Assembly (NCBI GenBank): GCA_963813345.1
Contig: CAWEYR010000029.1
Span: 1-64,000, forward strand
Reading direction: 5' to 3'
DNA from: CAWDDA01 sp963813345
GTDB lineage: Bacteria > Acidobacteriota > Blastocatellia > RBC074
DNA: 64,000 nt
The stretch's first letter is position 1, and every line of letters begins with the position of its first letter. Below the pieces are notes generated by a model. That model saw only the letters and a program-made list of their open reading frames with translations, did not search any database and had not been told where the DNA came from. Below, one piece after another: positions 1 to 10,370 of the stretch. The position numbers and the translations under genes are program-made.

Positions 1-2182
1 GATCCGATGCCGGGAATATGGCCGGCAATTGATCAACACCTGCGCCGCCTGAACATCACAACGCTTTCTTCATACACGCTCAGTCACAGCATTCACGCGA
101 ACTACAACGTCCAGGCGCAGACACGCATCAGCGGCCAGGAATCACCTGACGGGTCGAAGCGCGATTACTACAACAGGATGAAAAAGCAGTACGCGGAGTC
201 GCGTAACAAGAAGACGCTCGTCCGCGAAAACTGTCTCAACGATCCGGCCTACCGTGAACTGGCGCGCAAAGAACTCAATCAGCTCGCGCGGCCATGGGCG
301 CGACTCAGTCCGCTGTCCTATTACGTCTACGAAGAGCCGTCGCTTACCTGCTACGAAGACGATCTGGATTTGTGCTTCTCGACACATTGCATGGCGGCGA
401 TGCGCAACTGGTTGAAAGGCGAATACGGCACGCTTGCAGCTTTGAACAAGCAATGGGGCACGACCTTCGCGTCGTGGGATGATGTTATTCCTGACGACAC
501 CTACGAGGCACAGGCGCGCGGCAATTATGCATCGTGGGCCGACCATCGCACTTTCATGGAGAAGACCTATGCCGATACATTCGAGTACGTGCTCGCTGAG
601 CTGCACAAGATCGATCCGCAGGGAATTCTTCTCAATTCCGGAACGCAGGTTTCGGGTGCGCACAACGGCTGCGACTACAGCCGCATCAACCAGTTCACGA
701 GACATCTGAATGCGTACGATGGCGGGAATCAGATGGACTTCCATCGCTCCTTCAATCCGGAGGTCAAGATTTCCGGCGGTGCGGGTTACGGAGTTCTTGG
801 CAAAGACGTCTTCTACAATTTCTATCGCGACCTGTTCAAGGGTGCGAATGGCGGCGCCTATGTTTTCTGGCAATACTCGACGATCGATCCCGATTTGACA
901 TTGAGTCAAAGCGGCAAAGATATCGCCGAAGGTTTTCGCGAGATGCGGGGCGAAGGGATTGGCAAGCTCGTTGGTCTCGGCGGCGCCCGATACGAGCGGC
1001 ATCGCGATTCACTACTCGTATCCGAGCATCCACGGGGCATGGATCGTCGATGGAAAGATCGAACCGGAGGTCGTTTATGACCCGAGCAGCGCTACAGCGC
1101 GCAGGTTCAACGCGAATCGTGATGGCTGGGTCAAAGCGTTGCGCGATGCCGGATTGCAATTCGACTTCATCGCCTATGGTGATGTTGAAAAGGGCAAACT
1201 GGTCAGCAAAGGCTACAAGACTCTGATTCTGCCGATGAGCATCGCGATCAGTGACAAAGAGGCCGAGGCGATACGCGAGTTCACGCGGCGGGGCGGCACT
1301 GTCATCGCCGACGCATTGCCAGGGGTGATGGACGAGCATTGCACATTTCGTGAGCAGGGGGCGCTGGGCGATCTCTTTGGCGTCAAACCAAACCGTGCAA
1401 ATCGCGAAACAATCATCGCGATGAATGGCGAACCCGATCTGAAGATAAACGGTGCGACACCGATGGCGAATGAGAGTGGCCGAGCCAATACTGCTCGAGA
1501 ACAGAGTGGGTCAGGGGCGCGCGTACCTATTGAACTTTTTTCTCGACCGCTATCCCGAAGACAAGAAGGAAGGGCGGGGACAGCCGTTGCTCAAGAAACT
1601 CGAGCGGGTGCTCAAAGCGGCCGGAATCAAACCGTCGCTCAAACTTGAATCGCTTAGCAGGTGCGAGCATAGCTGATTGCGAGACCTATCAGTTCAATCA
1701 AGGCTCGACCAGACTGATCGGGCTGGTGCCGGACAAAGACAAGTCCGGAGCCCAGAAGGTGAGATTGGTACTCGAGCAACAAGGCGCGCTCTACGATGTG
1801 CGAGCGAAGCGCTACCTTGGCGTCGGCACCTCCTTTGAGACGGAGATCGAACCGGCGGTGCCGAAGCTCTTTGCGCTGGTCGGTTCGCGGATCAACGGCT
1901 TGCAATTGCAAGCGCCGTCGAGCGCAAAGATTGGCGAAGAGGTGGCAATCAGTTTTCGCGTAACGGGTGGAAGTGACCTGCGCTCCGTGGCGAAAGTGAT
2001 TGTGACTGACGCGGCGGGTCGCGAGGTCAGCGTCTATGGCGGGAATCGCGACATTGTTGGAGGTGCCGGAGACATCAGGTTCAGAACTGCTCTGAATGAT
2101 CCGAAGAGGAGTGTGGCACGTGACGGTGACCGAAGTGATCAGCGGAGAGCAAGCGAGTGCAGAGATCACGGTTCGACAATAA
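1..2182 (+). CDS. GH42-like beta-galactosidase (5' partial, frameshifted)
   Basis: Probable glycoside hydrolase that removes galactosyl or similar residues from oligosaccharides. The 5' end lies outside the window. The first segment (frame open to about 970) is the TIM-barrel part: a YEEPSL motif is a candidate site for a catalytic Glu, followed by a WLKGEYGTLAALNKQWGT stretch typical of GH42. The second segment (about 975-1475) resembles the GH42 trimerisation domain, with LILPMSIAIS and FTRRGGTVIADA. Later segments (about 1480-1660, 1660-2100) form C-terminal beta domains, and the last ends VWHVTVTEVISG...ITVRQ with TAA at 2180-2182. Four frame changes (near 975, 1475, 1665, 2100) interrupt an otherwise continuous homologous protein, so I read them as sequence errors or a decaying gene. 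It heads a + strand run of saccharide-related genes. The family is recognised from motifs only; substrate is unknown. Confidence 0.7.
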
Positions 2183-2188
2183 AAGCAG

Positions 2189-2337
2189 GTACGTTTCGAA
2201 CCGCCTATCGGGAGCGCCAGTCTTCGAGCCTGGCGCGAGCCGCGGAGCGATGCGAGTCTTAGCGCGAGGACTCCACGACTCGCACGCCTGGCGGCTCGTG
2301 GCGGTTCGAGACCGGCGTCTCCCAGACGGCGCGTACT
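2189..2337. repeat. Palindromic intergenic repeat, family E (copy E1)
   Basis: Fills the gap between the GH42-like gene and the DUF5107 gene. It is an imperfect inverted repeat: GAACCGCC, GAGCGCCAG and GCGAGCCGCGGAGCGATGCGAG on the left face CTCGCACGCCTGGCGGCTCG and GGCGGTTCGAG on the right. Its centre (CGAGGACTCCACGACTCGCACGC) matches the centre of E2 at 57191-57327, and both copies have GTAC near their outer ends as family B does. Confidence 0.75.
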
Positions 2338-2341
2338 AACG

Positions 2342-4797
2342 TTGATCTGCCTTCTTCTCCTCATTCTGATCGTCACAGCATCCGCAAATGCCGGCCAGAA
2401 CTCCGAGGTGCGCTTCACTCGCGGGTCGATCGAGATTCCCTACCTATACTTTCAGCCGTTCAGAGAATCTCGCTCCGCTCTTCAAGTCATCCGACAAAAC
2501 GGGCAGCGCTGGGCTCTATCCGTATGCGAAACTCGATCGCGGTTCGCTGAGCAGCAAGCCTGTACCGGTTCGCTACGAATCTTTAACGCTCGAAAACGAA
2601 TATCTGCGCGTCGTCCTGCTTCCTGAACTTGGCGGCCGCATATGGTCGGCGCGAGACAAGAGTCGCAGACCGCGAGATTTTCTACTACACCAGTGTCATC
2701 AAGCCGACCACGTATAACCAGCGGGGTGGATGGCCTGTCGGCAATCTGGAAGTGTATGGGCCTTACGATGCACATATGCTCACGTGGCCGGGCGAGCCAT
2801 GGCCCTGGGCTTTCAAACGCCACACCGACGGCAGTGCAACGGTGATTCTTTCGCACATCGATCATTTCTTTCGGAACAAGCTTGCAATGCACGTCACTCT
2901 GCATCCGGGCGCGTCGTTCATTGAGCTCACATTGCGGTTGCGGAATGAGAACGCATTACCGAACCGCTACCTCTTGTGGACCAACGCCGGCGTTCGAGCG
3001 ACAGACGGGACGCGGTTCATCTATCCGATGACAAAGACCATCGCTCATATGAGCTCCGACATCGGATCGTGGCCAGTAACGAACGGAGTGGATATAAGCT
3101 GGTACAAGAACAACAAGGGAATGCTCGGAGTCTTCGGCCTCGATCTTTACGATAACTTCATTGCGGCATACGACACGAATGCGGATTACGGAACGATCTG
3201 TTATGCCAATCGGATGCTCGCCCGCGGCGTGAAGACGTGGACCTGGGGCACGGATGAAGACGCAAAGAAGCAGATGGCTCACTATACCGATTCAGATGGA
3301 CCCTATATTGAGGTACAGAGCGGTAGATTTGTATGGGATGGCAATTACGAATTCATCGAACCGGGCAAGGCCGATGGCTGGACTGAGTATTGGTACGGTA
3401 CGGGCAGGCTGGGCGGTCTCACGACAGCGACTCGTGATGTTGCGATCTTCTTTGACGTTCCTGCTCGCGAAGACCGGCAGCAAATTTGCAAACTGGCGGT
3501 GACGGCTACGCGCATATTTCCGAACGCGGAGCTCCGCCTGATGTCTGGAGACACGATTGTCTGGAGCGCGAAGCAGAAGCTGTCGCCGGTCGACGTCTAT
3601 CGCGCCGAAATCGCACTCAAGCCGGAATTGATGGCGAAAACAATGCGGCTTGAAGCTCGTTCGGCTGACGGCGCGATGCTCGCGCACTACATCCGACATC
3701 CTGATGGCAGCCATCCCGATTCGGTCTTTGCCGGAGATTCAATCCCGCGCAAGTTCGATTCGATAGAGAAGCTGACCGCTGAAGAGACATTTCAGAAGGG
3801 CCTGGCGCATGAGAAATTCGGCGAGTTGAATGAGGCCGCTCAGGCTTACCGCGCGGCGCTCGTAAAAGACAGCCATTTCACCGCGCCCCGTTTGCGGCTG
3901 GGTCTTATGGCACTTGACCGCTGTCTTTATGATCAAGCGATCACAGATTTCACGGCAGTCTTGAATCGTGATCCGGCAAATGGCGAGGCTCATTACTATC
4001 TGGCCACGGCTTTTTCAGAACTCGGAAAACGGGATGATGCCGTGCGCCATTATTTCAGGATTCTGCCATCATCCGCGAAATTCGATCAGCGCGACTTCGG
4101 ACTCGGCCTGCTCGCACTCGCTGCGAAAGATTTCAAGGAAGCCGTTTCCCGATTCGCGCAGGCAACAGCAGCAACACCGGCACAGCTGTCAATGCGGCAG
4201 GCTTATGCCTACACACTGCGCAAACTCGGTCGTATTAGCGAAGCGAAGAAGGAATGCGAAGCGATACTCGAGCTTGATCCGACGAACGCATTCGCACAGG
4301 CTGAAACTGTTTTTCTCGGCAATCAGCAGTTTGAGCTGCTCGACCGCGCGTGCGCGCGTCACGAGCAGGGCTACATTGAACTGGCCTGCGAGTATCTGCG
4401 ATTGTCGGCATTCTCCGAAGCCAATCGAATAATCGAACGCAGCCTGGAACTTTCGCCACAGGGAGGCCCGCTGCGACATTACTATCGCGCATACATCGCC
4501 GACCGGCTCGGCGATTCGGCGACCGCGCGCCGCAGTATCGAAAGTGTGCGAGCTCAATCGCTGGCGCTTGAGATATTTCCGTTCCGTCGCGAAACGATTC
4601 GAGTACTCTCACGCGTTCTCGAGATCGAGCCGCGGGATGCAAACGCCGCTTGCCTGCTCGGCGAGATTCTTTACAGCCGCGGGCGACGAGAGGAAGCAAT
4701 CGCCGCATGGCGTTCCGCCGTTCGATCCAACCCGGCGCATTCTCAAGCGGTCCGCAATCTGAAGCTGGCGTTGCTTGAACAAGGACAAACTCAATGA
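2342..4797 (+). CDS. Secreted DUF5107-domain protein with TPR repeats (frameshifted)
   Basis: A TTG-start segment (2342 on) encodes a signal peptide (ICLLLLILIVTASANA) and the first residues. After a frame change near 2465 the text continues as the typical DUF5107 opening (LYPYAKLDR, then TLENEYLRVVLLPELGGRIWSARDK). After a second change near 2680 it runs in one frame to the stop (EIFYYTSVIKPT, GNLEVYGPYDAH, WSGRFVWDGNYEFIEP-like text). The N-terminal half folds like a galactose-mutarotase-type beta sandwich in known DUF5107 proteins and probably binds saccharide. The C-terminal 340 residues are TPR-like helical pairs (AEETFQKGLAHEKFGELNEAAQAY, YLATAFSELGKRDDAVRHY). About 815 residues in all. 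It follows the GH42-like gene and ends 13 bases before the next start, so the two are probably co-transcribed. The exact role of DUF5107/TPR proteins is unknown. Confidence 0.75.
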
Positions 4798-4810
4798 TGA
4801 GCATTCACCT

Positions 4811-6834
4811 ATGCCCGTAACGAGACGAGAGCTGATTCAGCAGAGCGCCGCATTCGCGGCTGTGACCCTGTGTGGACACAAGGGGTTCGCCGGTTTCCAG
4901 GACCTGCCCGGAGATCGAAGTATCCGCGAGTATCTCGCGGCTGCGGGCTGCCGATCTCGAGCGCGAGTTTTTGCCGGGAATCACGAGCGCGGCGGATTTC
5001 GAAAAGATTCGACCGGCGCTTCGCGAAGACTTTTTCGACATGCTCGGGCTCAAGCCGATGCCCGAGAAGACACCGCTCAAGCCGACCATCACAGGGCGGC
5101 TTGAAGGACAGGGTTACACAATCGAAAAGCTTCATTTCCAAAGTTCTCCGGGTCTCTATGTCACCGCCAATCTCTATCTTCCAAAGCCGACGCGTACGAA
5201 CGCTAGCGCGGAACGTTATCCGGCGATTCTCTATCAGTGCGGACACGCCAACAGGAGCAGACGCGATGGCGCAAAAGCCGCGCCTGAGCATCAGGGTCAT
5301 GGAATCTGGTTTGCCACTCACGGTTATGTTGCGTTGATTGTGGACACGATCGAGCTCAGCGAAATTGCCGGACTGCATCGAGGGCTGCTCGGTGAAAAAC
5401 GCTGGTGGTGGTATTCGACTGGCTACACTCCAGCGGGTGTTGAATGCTGGAACGCGATACGCTCAATTGACTACCTTGTGTCGCGGCCTGAAGTGGATGC
5501 CAATCGGATCGGAGCAACAGGGATTTCCGGCGGAGGAATCGGCACATTCTGGATTGCCGCGGCGGATGATCGAGTAAAGGTCATCGGCGCCAGTGAGCGG
5601 GATGGGAGATGTAACCTTCTACGCGGGAGAAGATGGCATCAGCCGACACTGCGATTGCTTCTTCCTCTACAATCGCGCCCGATGGAACTGGATAACGATC
5701 TGCGCGCTCGCGTGCCCGCGGCCAATGCTCTTCGTCAATTCGGACAAGGATGGCTACTTCCCGATGCCCAACAACGAACGCATCGGAGCCCGCCTCGAAC
5801 GGCTCTATTCCTGGTTTGGCGCAGGCGATCAGGTGGATTCGGTAATCAGCATGGGCGGGCATGGGTATCGAAGTGATGTTCGTCGCGCCGTTTTTGAGTT
5901 CTTCAACCGTCATCTGAAAGGTGATGCGCGTCGAGTTACCGATGACGAAGTCGGCTTGAAAACGGACGGCAGCCCATCGATTGAGCTCAAAGCTCTGCGC
6001 GTTTTTCCTGAAGACACTGACTTCCCTCCGGATTACATCAACAAGAAGATTGATCGCGTTTTCATCAAACTGGCGAAGCCCACTGTTCCTTCCGCTGGAG
6101 GCTTTGAAGGCTGGCGTCGCGATCTTCTTGATCGTTTACGCAAAGTCGCATTCGTGGCGTGGCCAGAGAAAGCGCCTGCGAGCTATACAGCGGTTCTCGC
6201 TAATGAACCGAGAACGGAACGAGAGACGACCGAAGCGGGAATTGAAGTCTATTGGCGTTGGATGCCGGGCAGGAAGACAGACGAACGCTGGCTGGTGGTC
6301 CTCAACGCGGGAGAAGACTCTGCGAAGCTGCCGGAGTGGGCACGCAGCATTGTCGGCGAAGGTTCGGTATTGTTGCTAAGCACTCGAGGTGTGGGTCCGG
6401 GCGCGTGGACGCGTGACAAGTTTCCGCATCCAATCGAACGCTCGATGCCGCTCGTAGGTGCGACGGTGGATAGCGGACGCATTTGGGACGTGATGACTGT
6501 CGCGGGCCGGCGAGCTGCGGAAGGCGTGCGCTGGCGCGCAGCTGGCAGCGGCAACGCCGGGATTGTGGCTGCCTACGCGGCGCTCTATCAACCTGCCATT
6601 GAATCAGTCACCGTCGTGGCTCCGCCTGGTTCACATTTGCCTAAGGGGGACGGAGCGGCAGAAGAGTATGGTCCGGCGTTGCTGAATGTGCTGCGCGTGC
6701 TGGATATTCCTGAAGCCCTCGGATGCCTTGCGCCGCGTCAGCTTACGCTTGTTGGTGCGACTGATATCGCTTTTGACCGAACCGCGGCAATATACGCATT
6801 GGCAGGTGCTCGAGATCGGTTCAGGAGAATGTAG
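4811..6834 (+). CDS. TAT-exported acetylxylan-esterase-like alpha/beta hydrolase (frameshifted)
   Basis: ATG at 4811 opens a twin-arginine signal (VTRRELIQQSAAFAAVTL). After a frame change near 4930 the mature protein continues (AADLEREFLPGITSAADFEK, TIEKLHFQSSPGLYVTANLYLP). The nucleophile elbow is GISGGG, inside a VDANRIGATGISGGG context. A second frame change near 5600 leads to a segment with FVNSDKDGYFPM (likely acid-residue loop) and GGHGY (likely catalytic His), then a C-terminal domain of about 300 residues ending at TAG 6832-6834. The layout matches the acetylxylan esterase / Abhydrolase_7 group, which deacetylates acylated saccharides. It resembles the next gene at 7153 closely in its first half (EKTPLKPTITGRLEGQGYTIEK against ERTPLNAKITGTLKRSGYRIEK), suggesting tandem duplication. 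Confidence 0.75.
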
Positions 6835-7143
6835 TCACGTTGTTCCGCCTTCATGGCGGAATTGGCGCTTGCGAAGCAGCGCAGTGGAGTTTGGCCATTT
6901 TGCAGTGATCGCCTGACGCCGGAGGCGTCAAAGATCGTAGCCAGGGGTTGAGTCTTCGAAACCCCTGGTTGCATTGAGAGAGACAGTGCGTCCCGGAGGG
7001 ATGCAAGAAACGATCCGGTGAAGCTTGTCGTCTTTTCTCGCATCCCTCCGGGATGCGATTCGTCAATGGAATCGATCCAGGGGTTTCGAAGACTCAACCC
7101 CTGGCTACGTTCTCGCACCGCTCCGCGGTGAGTACTACGTGCC
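6835..7143. repeat. Composite palindromic repeat, family A inside family B ends (copy A1)
   Basis: Fills the whole 318-base gap. Outer parts are degenerate family B (TCACGTTGTTCCGCC at 6835 and AGTACTACGTGCC ending 7143). Inside are nested inverted pairs: GTAGCCAGGGGTTGAGTCTT at 6937 against its complement ending at 7108, and GTCCCGGAGGGATGC at about 6988 against GCATCCCTCCGGGATGC at about 7039. Each half also folds alone, for example GACGCC-GGA-GGCGTC (6915-6929) and CACCGC-TCC-GCGGTG (7116-7130). The core is nearly identical to A2 at 19362-19575. No coding sequence or transposase is present. The element ends 9 bases before the next start codon. Confidence 0.9.
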
Positions 7144-7152
7144 AAAAATGAA

Positions 7153-9273
7153 ATGAAACCTCTGATCGCACTCTTGATCATCCTTACTATTGCGGTAGGC
7201 AGCTACTCATTCGCTCAATCACCGCGGACTCCGGCGGAAGATCTCACGGTTCTCAAGGATGTTCGCGATCCGAACGCAATGTTAGCCGATTCGCTCAACA
7301 GGATTTCGTTCGAGCTTCTGGCTGACAGGGAACGGCGCGTCGGCGAGCTTTCGACACGCGAACAGATCACGGCGCGTCAGCGGCTCATTCGGGAAAAGAT
7401 TCTGAAATCGATTGGAGGCTTGCCTGAACGCACTCCTTTGAACGCGAAGATCACCGGGACGTTGAAGCGTTCTGGCTATCGCATCGAAAAGATCATCTTT
7501 GAGAGTCAGCCCACCTACTATGTCACCGCCAACTTGTATCTTCCGGAAACCGGACGTGCGCCATATCCCGGAATTCTGATGCCGCTCGGTCACGAGCGCG
7601 GAGGCAAGGCTCACGACGCGTGGCAGCGATTGGCGATCACATTTGCGAGGAACGGATTTGCTATCCTGCTCTATGAACCCGTCAGTCAGGGCGAGAGGGT
7701 TCAGCTCTACGACCCGGACTTCGGCGAATCGAAAGTGCGTAACTCGACGAATGAACACACGCTGGCAGGTACGCAATGTTTGCTGCTTGGCCACAGCTTT
7801 GCCCGGCACGTGATATGGGACGGGATGCGCGCACTCGATTATCTGATCTCACGACGCGAGGTTGACTCGTCGCGGATCGGGTGCACGGGAAACTCTGGTG
7901 GAGGCACGCTGACAGCCTACCTTTCGGCGCTCGACGACAGGATCAAAGTCGCTGCGCCTTCATGCTATGTCACAAACTGGAAGAGCCTGCTCGAAACGAT
8001 TGGTCCGCAGGATGCAGAACAGAACCTGCCACCATTTTTCCTCGAGGGACTCGATCAGCCGGATTTTGTAATAGCATTCGCGCCGAAACCATACCTCATT
8101 CTTTCGGCGGTGCGTGATTTCTTTCCGATCGCAGGGTCACGTCAAACGTTTCGCGAAGTGAAACGCGTTTACGGTCTGATGGGTAGCGAAGACAAACTCA
8201 ACATGGTCGAGGCGGATGACGGGCATGGATACACCAGACCTCGTCGTCTTGCGGCCTATCGTTGGATGAATCGCTGGCTCAAGGGAGTCGACGCGCCTAT
8301 TGATGAGCCGGAGATGGAGCTCGAAAGCGAAAGGGACCTCTGGTGTACTCCGAACGGACAGGTTTTGCTTTCGATCGGCGGTGAAACAATCTTTTCAATC
8401 AACCTCAGCGAATCGCGGCGCGTGAAAGCAAACCGAAAGGGTATCGCATCACTCGCAGACGTCCGTCGTCTAACCGCTTTTGAAAAGCCTGCAGGCAAGC
8501 CAAACGTGCGAGCGACCGATGCGATTACACGCAATGGATACCGCATCGAGCGACTGGCGATTGAGGGTAACGCCGGAATCACAATTCCCGCGCTTTTGTT
8601 CATACCGGACGGTCAGAGCGCGAAACGCCGAGCGATTCTTTACGTTCACGAGGAGGGCAAGGCGGCGGAAGCGCAGGCTGGAGGCGAGATCGAAGGCCTG
8701 GTTCGCAGCGGCGCCATGGTCCTCGCGATCGATCTGCGCGGCAGAGGCGAGACTCGCGAGGACCCCAAGCGTGCGTGGGACATCTTTGGTCAGTTCTACA
8801 GCGCGATGACGGCGTTGCTTGTGGGCAAGACTATGGTCGGATTGAGGGCGCAGGATATAGTCTCGGCGGTCGACGCACTCGCTGGTCGCACCGATGTTGA
8901 AATGGAGAGTATGTCGGCTATTGGCAAAGGCGACGCCGCAGTAGTGTTGCTTCACGCGGCGGCGTTCGATGATCGAATCAAAAACATCACGCTCGACGGG
9001 ATGCTCGTGTCGTACGAGTCGGTCATGGCAGCGAGAATCCACAATCAGGTTTTTGAAAGCATCGTTCCTGGAGCGCTCGCGAGCTATGATCTGCCCGATC
9101 TGGCGTCGAGTGTCGCACCGCGCGGAGTGAAGATCATCAACGCCACAAATCCGCGAAAACAGCGGATCGAACTGAGTGAGGTGAGAAAGATATACGAAGC
9201 GACGCAGAAAGCTTTCGCGACGGCCGGAGCGCCGCAAGCATTTAGCATTGTGGAAAGGAGACAAGGCACGTAG
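7153..9273 (+). CDS. Secreted acetylxylan-esterase-like alpha/beta hydrolase
   Basis: Intact 706-residue protein with a signal peptide (MKPLIALLIILTIAVGSYSFAQ). Two alpha/beta-hydrolase-like halves are visible. The first has the elbow GNSGGG (SSRIGCTGNSGGGTLTAYLSA), an AVRDFFPIAGSRQ loop and ADDGHGYTRPRR, which supplies a likely catalytic His, as in acetylxylan esterases. The second half, from about residue 440, repeats a hydrolase-like core (AILYVHEEGKAAEA, VLAIDLRGRGET, IGKGDAAVVLLHAAAFDD) but its elbow is GKGDAA, without Ser, so it is probably non-catalytic. The family usually deacetylates xylan or xylo-oligosaccharides or cleaves related esters. The TAG stop at 9271-9273 lies inside a degenerate family B repeat. 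The preceding gene is a likely paralogue. Confidence 0.8.
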   Translation: MKPLIALLIILTIAVGSYSFAQSPRTPAEDLTVLKDVRDPNAMLADSLNRISFELLADRERRVGELSTREQITARQRLIREKILKSIGGLPERTPLNAKITGTLKRSGYRIEKIIFESQPTYYVTANLYLPETGRAPYPGILMPLGHERGGKAHDAWQRLAITFARNGFAILLYEPVSQGERVQLYDPDFGESKVRNSTNEHTLAGTQCLLLGHSFARHVIWDGMRALDYLISRREVDSSRIGCTGNSGGGTLTAYLSALDDRIKVAAPSCYVTNWKSLLETIGPQDAEQNLPPFFLEGLDQPDFVIAFAPKPYLILSAVRDFFPIAGSRQTFREVKRVYGLMGSEDKLNMVEADDGHGYTRPRRLAAYRWMNRWLKGVDAPIDEPEMELESERDLWCTPNGQVLLSIGGETIFSINLSESRRVKANRKGIASLADVRRLTAFEKPAGKPNVRATDAITRNGYRIERLAIEGNAGITIPALLFIPDGQSAKRRAILYVHEEGKAAEAQAGGEIEGLVRSGAMVLAIDLRGRGETREDPKRAWDIFGQFYSAMTALLVGKTMVGLRAQDIVSAVDALAGRTDVEMESMSAIGKGDAAVVLLHAAAFDDRIKNITLDGMLVSYESVMAARIHNQVFESIVPGALASYDLPDLASSVAPRGVKIINATNPRKQRIELSEVRKIYEATQKAFATAGAPQAFSIVERRQGT

Positions 9274-9290
9274 TACCGCCTTCAGGGAGG
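9265..9290. repeat. Degenerate family B half-repeat (B7)
   Basis: GGCACGTAGTACCGCCTTCA at 9265-9284 matches the family B outer end plus its first stem, but the second stem arm is eroded (GGGAGG). The TAG of the upstream esterase falls within the repeat, so the repeat supplies that gene's stop codon. Confidence 0.6.
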
Positions 9291-9306
9291 ATCGCATGCG
9301 AAGCCC

Positions 9307-9424
9307 TTCACCGCAGAGAACGCAGAGAGCGCTAGAGAAGACGCAGAGGTCAAGCAGCATGACTGTATTGTTCTGTGTTTTTCTCTGCGTCTTCTCTGCG
9401 CTCTCTGCGTTCTCTGCGGTGAAA
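9307..9424. repeat. Long inverted repeat of GCAGAGA-type units, family F
   Basis: The left arm starts TTCACCGCAGAGAACGCAGAG at 9307. The right arm, ending about 9424, is its complement (CTCTGCGTTCTCTGCGGTGA), about 45 bases per arm with few mismatches. The arms are made of repeated ACGCAGAG-like units. The right arm is translated as the signal peptide of the next gene, and an AGAGG ribosome-binding-like site near 9345 lies at the end of the left arm. Confidence 0.85.
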
Positions 9425-10354
9425 GGTGATCGCTGCATCGGAATCACTGGAATCACAGATGCGAAAGCTGCTCAGTCTCTCGCAGGACAAGGTCCACTTG
9501 CCGCTGAGGTGTTGCAGAAGAGTGAGGACGGTGATGTTGTTATTGAGGACGTCCGTTTTCGTGCGAGTCGCGATGTCTGGATTCCCGCAATTGTGGTCAA
9601 GCCACGAAATGCATCAGGGACCGCCGCGCGTCTTCCAGCGATCATCTGTCTGCCGGGGACTGGCGGGACGCGGCAACAGCTGACCGACGCCCGGTTGCAA
9701 TTGAGTGAACGTCCGCGGACAGGATGGGCCCGAGCCCTCGCTCGACAGGGATTTCTGACGATTTCGCTGGACTATCGCGGCTCCGATGCGCGCAGCCAGA
9801 ATATCTATCTCGACGCGTTGCGAGAGCAGCTCGAGGGGCGAAGCCAGATGGGCTTGCTCGTTCACGAAACGATGCGGACCGTTGACTATCTCGAAACGCG
9901 CGGCGATGTTGACCGCACGAAGATCGGGGTCACCGGTTTCTCGCTAGGTGGCGCAATCGCGTGGTATGCCGCGGCTGCTGATCCGCGGTTGAGCGTGATC
10001 GTACCGGTATGCGGCGGCGCGGGCACCTACGATGATTTGCTTCGCTCGTACAAGAACGCCGACTATCACTCGCAATACTTCTATCCTGCTGGTTTCCTGA
10101 AGATGTTTCCCGGAGATCAGCCTCAAGTATTTGCCGCGCTCGCGCCACGCGCCGTTCTGGTTGTGGGACGTGATCAGGATCAGGGAATGCCGGTAGCGGG
10201 CTTTCGCAGGCTGGAACAGGAAGTCAAACCGGTATATGCGAAGCGCGGCGTGCCAGACCGTTTTGCAGTTCACCTTACCGCGGGTGATCACACTTATACG
10301 GAAGAGATGTTCAAGGAAGTCTCTGCCTGGTTCGTACGTTTTCTCAAGCAATAG
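9359..10354 (+). CDS. Secreted dienelactone-hydrolase-like alpha/beta hydrolase
   Basis: Start chosen at ATG 9359, because it has AGAGG about 8 bases upstream and opens a good signal peptide, MTVLFCVFLCVFSALSAFSA. The reading frame is open further up to 9248, but that part encodes only repeat sequence. The mature enzyme has a typical hydrolase core: PAIICLPGTGGTRQQL (oxyanion region), ISLDYRGSDARS, the elbow GFSLGG (DRTKIGVTGFSLGGAIAWYAA), VVGRDQDQGMPV (acid loop) and LTAGDHTYTEEM (catalytic His). About 330 residues; it probably cleaves an ester on a saccharide or aromatic substrate outside the cytoplasm. It lies between esterase genes and a dehydrogenase gene on the same strand, 16 bases before the next start. 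Confidence 0.8.
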   Translation: MTVLFCVFLCVFSALSAFSAVKGDRCIGITGITDAKAAQSLAGQGPLAAEVLQKSEDGDVVIEDVRFRASRDVWIPAIVVKPRNASGTAARLPAIICLPGTGGTRQQLTDARLQLSERPRTGWARALARQGFLTISLDYRGSDARSQNIYLDALREQLEGRSQMGLLVHETMRTVDYLETRGDVDRTKIGVTGFSLGGAIAWYAAAADPRLSVIVPVCGGAGTYDDLLRSYKNADYHSQYFYPAGFLKMFPGDQPQVFAALAPRAVLVVGRDQDQGMPVAGFRRLEQEVKPVYAKRGVPDRFAVHLTAGDHTYTEEMFKEVSAWFVRFLKQ

Positions 10355-10370
10355 ACAAAGAGGATTGATC

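Noticed and set aside
142..1002. 286-residue minus-strand open frame
   Set aside because: Antisense to the GH42-like gene, without a supportable domain.
8470..9456. 328-residue minus-strand open frame across the esterase end and repeat F
   Set aside because: It is antisense to a well-supported esterase. Its N-terminus (SPFTAENAESAEKTQRK) is translation of the repeat arm only.
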